Of a DNA stretch of 26,086 bases, positions 22,813-26,086 are shown piece by piece. The notes beneath the pieces were generated by a model. The model ran no database searches. It worked only from the letters and a program-made list of their open reading frames with translations, and was not told the DNA's origin. The position numbers and the translations under genes are program-made. Position 1 is the first letter of the stretch. Each line of letters begins with the position of its first letter. The DNA comes from Streptomyces violaceoruber (lineage in GTDB: Bacteria > Actinomycetota > Actinomycetes > Streptomycetales > Streptomycetaceae): contig JODI01000101.1 of assembly GCA_000720805.1 (NCBI GenBank), positions 1 through 26,086 on the forward strand. The letters run 5' to 3'.

Positions 22813-22841
22813 TTCCCTTCTTCTAGAACCTGTTCTATCTT
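22813..22841 (+). promoter_or_regulatory. Candidate promoter of the acyl-CoA dehydrogenase gene
   Basis: TATCTT (22836-22841) fits a -10 element; TTCCCT (22813-22818) is a weak -35 at 17-bp spacing. The KstR-like box overlaps the spacer and -10. Confidence 0.35.
22824..22837. promoter_or_regulatory. KstR-like operator
   Basis: TAGAACCTGTTCTA is a palindrome except for its two central bases and fits the actinobacterial KstR motif TNNAACNNGTTNNA (from memory). It lies 69 bp before the acyl-CoA dehydrogenase start. KstR represses sterol catabolism genes; no kstR is in the window. Confidence 0.6.
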
Positions 22842-22906
22842 GACGCACCGTCAGGTCAGGTCGTCCGCCCGGCCGGTGGGCCGGTGTGTGTGGAAGGGCA
22901 GGGACC

Positions 22907-24040
22907 GTGGACTTCACCTTCACCGAGGAACAGCAGGCGGCGGCTGAAGCGGCACGGGGGGTGTTCGCCGGGGTCGCGCCGGACACGGTGCCGAGCCCGG
23001 CTCTCACCGCGGGCGCCGTCGCCGAGGACTTCGACCGCGCCCTGTGGAGCAGGCTCGCCGAGGCCGACCTGCTGAGCCTGCTGGCGGCTCCTGCGTACGG
23101 CGGGGCGGGCCTGGACGCCATCGCGCTGTGCCTGGTGCTGCGGGAGGCGGCGAAGGTGCTGGCGCGGGTTCCGCTGCTGGAGCACAGCGCGGCCATGGCC
23201 ACCGTACAGGCCCACGCCGACGAGGAGTTGGGGTCCGCGCTGCTGGAACGGGCCGGCCGGGGTGAGGTCGTGCTCACCGTCGCCGCGAGCGGCCGCACCG
23301 GCCACGACGGGGCCGAACTCGCCGTGACCGCACGGCAGGAGGGTCAGGAGTGGATCCTGGACGGGGTACAGACGGCGGTGCCCTGGGCATACGGCGCCGA
23401 CCTCGTCGTCGTACCGGCGCACACGGCCGCCGACCGGACCGTCCTCGCCCTGGTCCCGCGCCGCCACGCGGGCGTCACCCTGGCCGAGCAGGTCTCCACC
23501 ACCGGTGAGCGCTTGGCCGAACTGCGTCTGGAATCGGCCCGGATCGCGAAACGCGACGTCATCGACGGCGACGGTGCCTGGGAGTGGCTGCGCGATCTGC
23601 TGGCTACCGGGACATGTGCGCTGGCGCTCGGACTGGGCGAGCGGGTGCTGCGGATGACCAGCGACTACACCAGCAAGCGGGAGCAGTTCGGGTTCCCGGT
23701 CGCCACCTTCCAGGCCGTCGCCGTCCAGGCCGCCGACCGCTACATCGACCTGCGGGCCATGGAGGCCACGCTGTGGCAGGCCGCGTGGCGACTCGCCTCG
23801 GGGGCCCAGGGCGCGCTGCCCGTCTCCGGTGACGTGGCCGTCGCAAAGATCTGGGCGGCCGACGGCGTCCGGCGGGTCGTGCAGACGGCACAGCATCTGC
23901 ATGGCGGGTTCGGCGCCGACGTCGACTACCCGCTGCACCGCTATCACGCCTGGGCCAAGCACCTCGAACTGTCGCTGGGCCCGGCGTCGGCGCACGAGGA
24001 ATCCCTGGGCGACCTCCTGGCCGCCCACACGCTGACCTGA
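22907..24040 (+). CDS. Acyl-CoA dehydrogenase family protein, lacking the usual C-terminal catalytic Glu
   Basis: A 377-residue acyl-CoA dehydrogenase of near-normal length. The N-terminal helical domain starts DFTFTEEQQAAAEAARG and includes LLAAPAYGGAGLD; the middle beta domain is shorter and diverged; the C-terminal domain has SDYTSKREQFGFPVATFQAV and QHLHGGFGADVDYPLHRYHAWAKHLELSLG. Where medium-chain enzymes have the catalytic Glu (YEGT), this protein reads SLGP, so the base is absent or placed elsewhere, as in one subunit of steroid-type alpha2beta2 enzymes. The GTG at 22907 is preceded by GGAAGGGCAGGG; an upstream GTG at 22886 adds seven doubtful residues. No partner subunit is adjacent. 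The KstR-like operator suggests a steroid or similar acyl-CoA substrate. Confidence 0.87.
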   Translation: MDFTFTEEQQAAAEAARGVFAGVAPDTVPSPALTAGAVAEDFDRALWSRLAEADLLSLLAAPAYGGAGLDAIALCLVLREAAKVLARVPLLEHSAAMATVQAHADEELGSALLERAGRGEVVLTVAASGRTGHDGAELAVTARQEGQEWILDGVQTAVPWAYGADLVVVPAHTAADRTVLALVPRRHAGVTLAEQVSTTGERLAELRLESARIAKRDVIDGDGAWEWLRDLLATGTCALALGLGERVLRMTSDYTSKREQFGFPVATFQAVAVQAADRYIDLRAMEATLWQAAWRLASGAQGALPVSGDVAVAKIWAADGVRRVVQTAQHLHGGFGADVDYPLHRYHAWAKHLELSLGPASAHEESLGDLLAAHTLT

Positions 24041-24132
24041 GGATCTCGCCCAAGACGGCCTGAGGGGCCGCGAAGGTCCCTGCCGAACCCTCCCGAAGGG
24101 CTCTACCGAAGACCCCGCCTGAAGAGGCCCGA

Positions 24133-24480
24133 CTAGAGAACGAAGCCGGGCCGGCCCTCGTCCGTCACAACGGGTCGGCCCGCCGCTGCCCAAACCTGCA
24201 TACCGCCGTCGACATTCACGGCGTCCACGCCCTGCTGGACCAGGTACATCGCGACCTGGGCCGAACGCCCGCCGGAGCGGCAGATCACGTGGACCCGCCC
24301 GTCCTGCGGCGCCGCCTCGGTCAGCTCGCCGAACCGGGCCACGAACTCGCTGATGGGGATGTGCAGCGCCCCCTCGGCATGACCCGCCTGCCACTCGTCG
24401 TCCTCCCGGACGTCCAGCAGGAAGTCGCCGTCCTTGAGGTCATTGACCTCGACCGTGGGCACACCAGCTCCGAAATGCAT
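24133..24480 (-). CDS. Single-domain rhodanese-like protein
   Basis: A 115-residue rhodanese-fold protein of the single-domain size. LLDVREDDEWQAGHAEGALHIPISEF is the N-terminal signature, and the active-site loop CRSGGRSAQ has its persulfide-forming Cys at residue 67. WAAAGRPV closes the domain. It may carry sulfur for thiolation or detoxify cyanide or thiosulfate; the partner is unknown. The ATG of Met-His-Phe is chosen because family similarity begins just after it and a G-run lies upstream. It is convergent with the acyl-CoA dehydrogenase gene; the 92-bp gap has no clear terminator. Confidence 0.88.
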   Translation of the reverse strand: MHFGAGVPTVEVNDLKDGDFLLDVREDDEWQAGHAEGALHIPISEFVARFGELTEAAPQDGRVHVICRSGGRSAQVAMYLVQQGVDAVNVDGGMQVWAAAGRPVVTDEGRPGFVL

Positions 24481-24884
24481 GCCCCCGACGCTACCCGACC
24501 CGCAACGCCACGCCACGAGCCACCCACGACACGACAGCCACCGGCCACGGCGCCGCCGCGCCGACTCCGGGCTTCCGGCTGGGGCGCGGGACGCGGGCCA
24601 GGGGCTCTACGCACGGGGCGCGGGGCGCGGTGCTACGGCTTCCGGCTGTGGGGCACGGCTCTCCGGGTACGGGTGGCGGGCTCGCCGACTCAAGCTGCAG
24701 AACGCGTTACGGACCGCCGACTCCCGGGGCCACCGCTTCCGGCTGGGGACTCCGACGCACGGATTCCAGCCGCCGCCTCCGGCCAGAGCCGCCGCACCCT
24801 GCCCTGACCCACCCCCGGACTGCAACCGAGAACCCGGGCAATCGCGACCTTCAGCTCTCAGCCCGCAACCACCAGCCCCCAGCC
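24481..24884. other. Gene-free region with three scattered GCTTCCGGCT words
   Basis: About 400 bp upstream of the rhodanese gene and downstream of the J-domain-like gene. GCTTCCGGCT followed by GGGG or TGGGG occurs at 24571, 24638 and 24735, spacings 67 and 97 bp. Open frames here are short and of mixed composition. The rhodanese promoter should be near 24490-24560 but I cannot place it. Confidence 0.5.
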
Positions 24885-25727
24885 CTAACCCAACAGCTCC
24901 GCGAGTTCCGCCTCGCGGGCCGCGACGTCGGCCAGGAGTTTCTCGGCGATCTCATCCAGGAGGCGGTCGGGGTCGTCCGGGGCCATCCGGAGCATCGCGC
25001 CGATAGCGCTCTCCTCCAGTTCCCTTGCGACCACGGCGAGCAGTTCCTTGCGCTGGGCGAGCCATTCGAGACGGGTGTAGAGCTCCTCGGCGGGCGTCGG
25101 CCCCTGCTCCGGGGGTTTCGGGCCGGCGGCCCACTCCTCGGCCAGCTCCCGCAGCAGCGTCTCGTCGCCACGGGCGTAGGCGGCGTTGACCCGGGTGATG
25201 AACTCCTCACGCCGGGCCCGCTCGGACTCGGCCTGGGCCAGGTCGGGATGGGCCTTGCGCGCCAGCTCGCGGTAGAGCTTGCGGGCCTCGTCGCTTGGCC
25301 GCACCCGTTGCGGAGGCCGCACCGGCTGATCCGTGAGCATCGCCTCGGCCTCCGGGAACAGCCCCTGGCCGTCCATCCAGCCGTTGAACAGCTCCTCGAC
25401 GCCGGGCATCGGCATGACCCGCGCCCGCGCCTCGTCGGCCCTGCGCCGGTCTTCCGGGTCGCCGGTGCGGGCGGCCCGGGCCTCGGCGATCTGCGCGTCC
25501 AGTTCGTCGAGCCGGGTGTACATCGGGCCGAGCTTCTGGTGATGCAGCCGGGAGAAGTTCTCGACCTCGATACGGAAGGTCTCGACCGCGATCTCGTACT
25601 CGATCAGCGCCTGCTCGGCGGCCCGTACGGCCCGCTCCAGCCGTTCCTCGGGCCGGGGCGCACCACCTTCCGGTGTCGGCCGGTCATCACCGGCGACACC
25701 ACCCTGCTCAGCTTCCGGGGTCGTCAC
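24885..25727 (-). CDS. J-domain-like coiled-coil protein
   Basis: A 280-residue hydrophilic protein without signal peptide or membrane segment. Residues about 27-105 are strongly helical and charged, probably coiled coil. Residues about 145-195 resemble a J domain, with KLYRELARKAHPDLAQ carrying the HPD tripeptide at 160-162 and REEFITRVNAAYARGDETLLREL as the third helix. The rest is again helical and acidic. It could recruit DnaK, but a full J-domain protein partner role is unproven. The start is GTG 25727-25725 with a weak ribosome-binding site; no other in-frame ATG or GTG fits better near the N-terminus. The gene stands alone. Confidence 0.8.
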   Translation of the reverse strand: MTTPEAEQGGVAGDDRPTPEGGAPRPEERLERAVRAAEQALIEYEIAVETFRIEVENFSRLHHQKLGPMYTRLDELDAQIAEARAARTGDPEDRRRADEARARVMPMPGVEELFNGWMDGQGLFPEAEAMLTDQPVRPPQRVRPSDEARKLYRELARKAHPDLAQAESERARREEFITRVNAAYARGDETLLRELAEEWAAGPKPPEQGPTPAEELYTRLEWLAQRKELLAVVARELEESAIGAMLRMAPDDPDRLLDEIAEKLLADVAAREAELAELLG

Positions 25728-25885
25728 CCGACCAGCCTAGGCCACGCCAGGCGGGACGCCGCCTGCACACGTTCCTCCGAGCTGCGCCCGCAAGGAACTG
25801 CCAGTACACAGCCACACAGCCCCTTGACCCGACCCCGACCCCGACCCCGCCCCCGACTCCGATCCCGGCCCCAGCCCAAGCACCC

Positions 25886-25955
25886 GCATCGCATCGCATC
25901 GCATCGCATGGCATCGCATCGCATCGCATCGCATCGCATCGCATCGCATCGCATC
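25886..25955. repeat. Pentanucleotide array (GCATC)14
   Basis: Fourteen contiguous GCATC units; the fifth (25906-25910) is GCATG. Translated, it would give a repeating Met-Arg-Cys-Asp-Ala on the minus strand, but no gene context supports this. It is a simple-sequence repeat likely to vary in copy number. Confidence 0.95.
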
Positions 25956-26076
25956 CGAACGCCTACACCGCCCCGGTGAACCCGACACCACCGTGCCCAC
26001 CTCCCGCACCGGCGCAACACTCCCGCAGGCCCCTCCTCCCCTTCCCCAGGCGCTTCCCCGTCCCCCAGTCCCCCTC

Positions 26077-26086
26077 CTGTCTCTTA
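26077..26086 (+). other. Probable sequencing-adapter remnant
   Basis: The last ten bases, CTGTCTCTTA, equal the first ten of the Tn5 mosaic-end/Nextera adapter read-through. This is probably not genomic. Confidence 0.65.

Larger units (their letters stand above)
25728..26086. other. Gene-free low-complexity end of the window
   Basis: It contains no credible gene. It holds a degenerate (GACCCC)n tract at about 25826-25872, the (GCATC)14 array, and C-rich filler to the edge. The promoter of the J-domain-like gene should be at its left end, but none is evident. Confidence 0.6.

Noticed and set aside
24041..24132. Terminator between the acyl-CoA dehydrogenase and rhodanese genes
   Set aside because: Only 4-bp stems such as CCCT/AGGG are visible, too weak to call.
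25886..25955. Coding repeat (Met-Arg-Cys-Asp-Ala) on the minus strand
   Set aside because: No ribosome-binding site, no conserved sequence around it, and the surrounding DNA is low-complexity.

Overview
The window reads as a chromosomal piece of a Streptomyces or close relative. GC content is very high, almost every third codon position is G or C, genes are packed with ATGA/GTGA/TGATG overlaps, GTG starts occur, and the gene families are typical of actinomycetes. A perfect 14-bp parS site (5064-5077) suggests an origin-proximal position, since parS sites in Streptomyces cluster around oriC. The right edge ends in ten bases identical to the start of a Tn5/Nextera adapter, so the window is probably a whole assembly contig bounded by low-complexity DNA.

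Layout. 3-521: 3' end of a Pro/Ser/Ala-rich membrane-anchored protein. 555-1535 (-): NAD(P)H:quinone oxidoreductase-like enzyme. 1536-2059: gene-free, with two tandem-repeat arrays. 2060-3915 (+): two-gene DrrAB-type ABC exporter. 3973-7468 (-): overlapping set mobA-DUF6457 fusion, moeA, and a two-TM K+ channel with an RCK domain. 7523-11153 (-): branched-chain-type 2-oxoacid dehydrogenase E1-alpha, E1-beta and E2, divergent from an Lrp/AsnC regulator (11307-11828, +). 11830-13934 (-): TetR regulator (PaaR candidate) and a double-domain 3-hydroxyacyl-CoA dehydrogenase (PaaH), divergent from paaN (14106-15797, +). 15794-18737 (-): overlapping trio DUF5819, HTTM membrane protein, SpoU/TrmH methyltransferase. 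19038-22675 (+): paaABCDE, the phenylacetyl-CoA epoxidase. 22676-22906: control region with a 14-bp tandem repeat, a hairpin and a KstR-like operator, followed by an orphan acyl-CoA dehydrogenase (22907-24040, +). 24133-24480 (-): rhodanese. 24885-25727 (-): J-domain-like protein. 25728-26086: gene-free, with a (GCATC)14 array.

How it fits together. The middle of the window looks like one aromatic-catabolism regulon. The same palindrome, ACCGAWYGWTCGGT, lies in three promoter regions: before the 2-oxoacid dehydrogenase operon, between paaH and paaN, and before paaABCDE. As I remember it, its core matches the PaaR operator of Corynebacterium, and a TetR gene sits in the middle of the regulon. 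Each palindrome is preceded, in the same orientation toward the gene, by a TTNTCCACAG box. Centre-to-centre distances are 35, 45 and 56 bp, about one helical turn apart. This suggests a second, undescribed layer of control, or DnaA itself. Placing the 2-oxoacid dehydrogenase in this set suggests it may make phenylacetyl-CoA from phenylpyruvate, feeding the epoxidase without a ligase. This is inference; no PaaK, PaaG, PaaJ or E3 gene is in the window.
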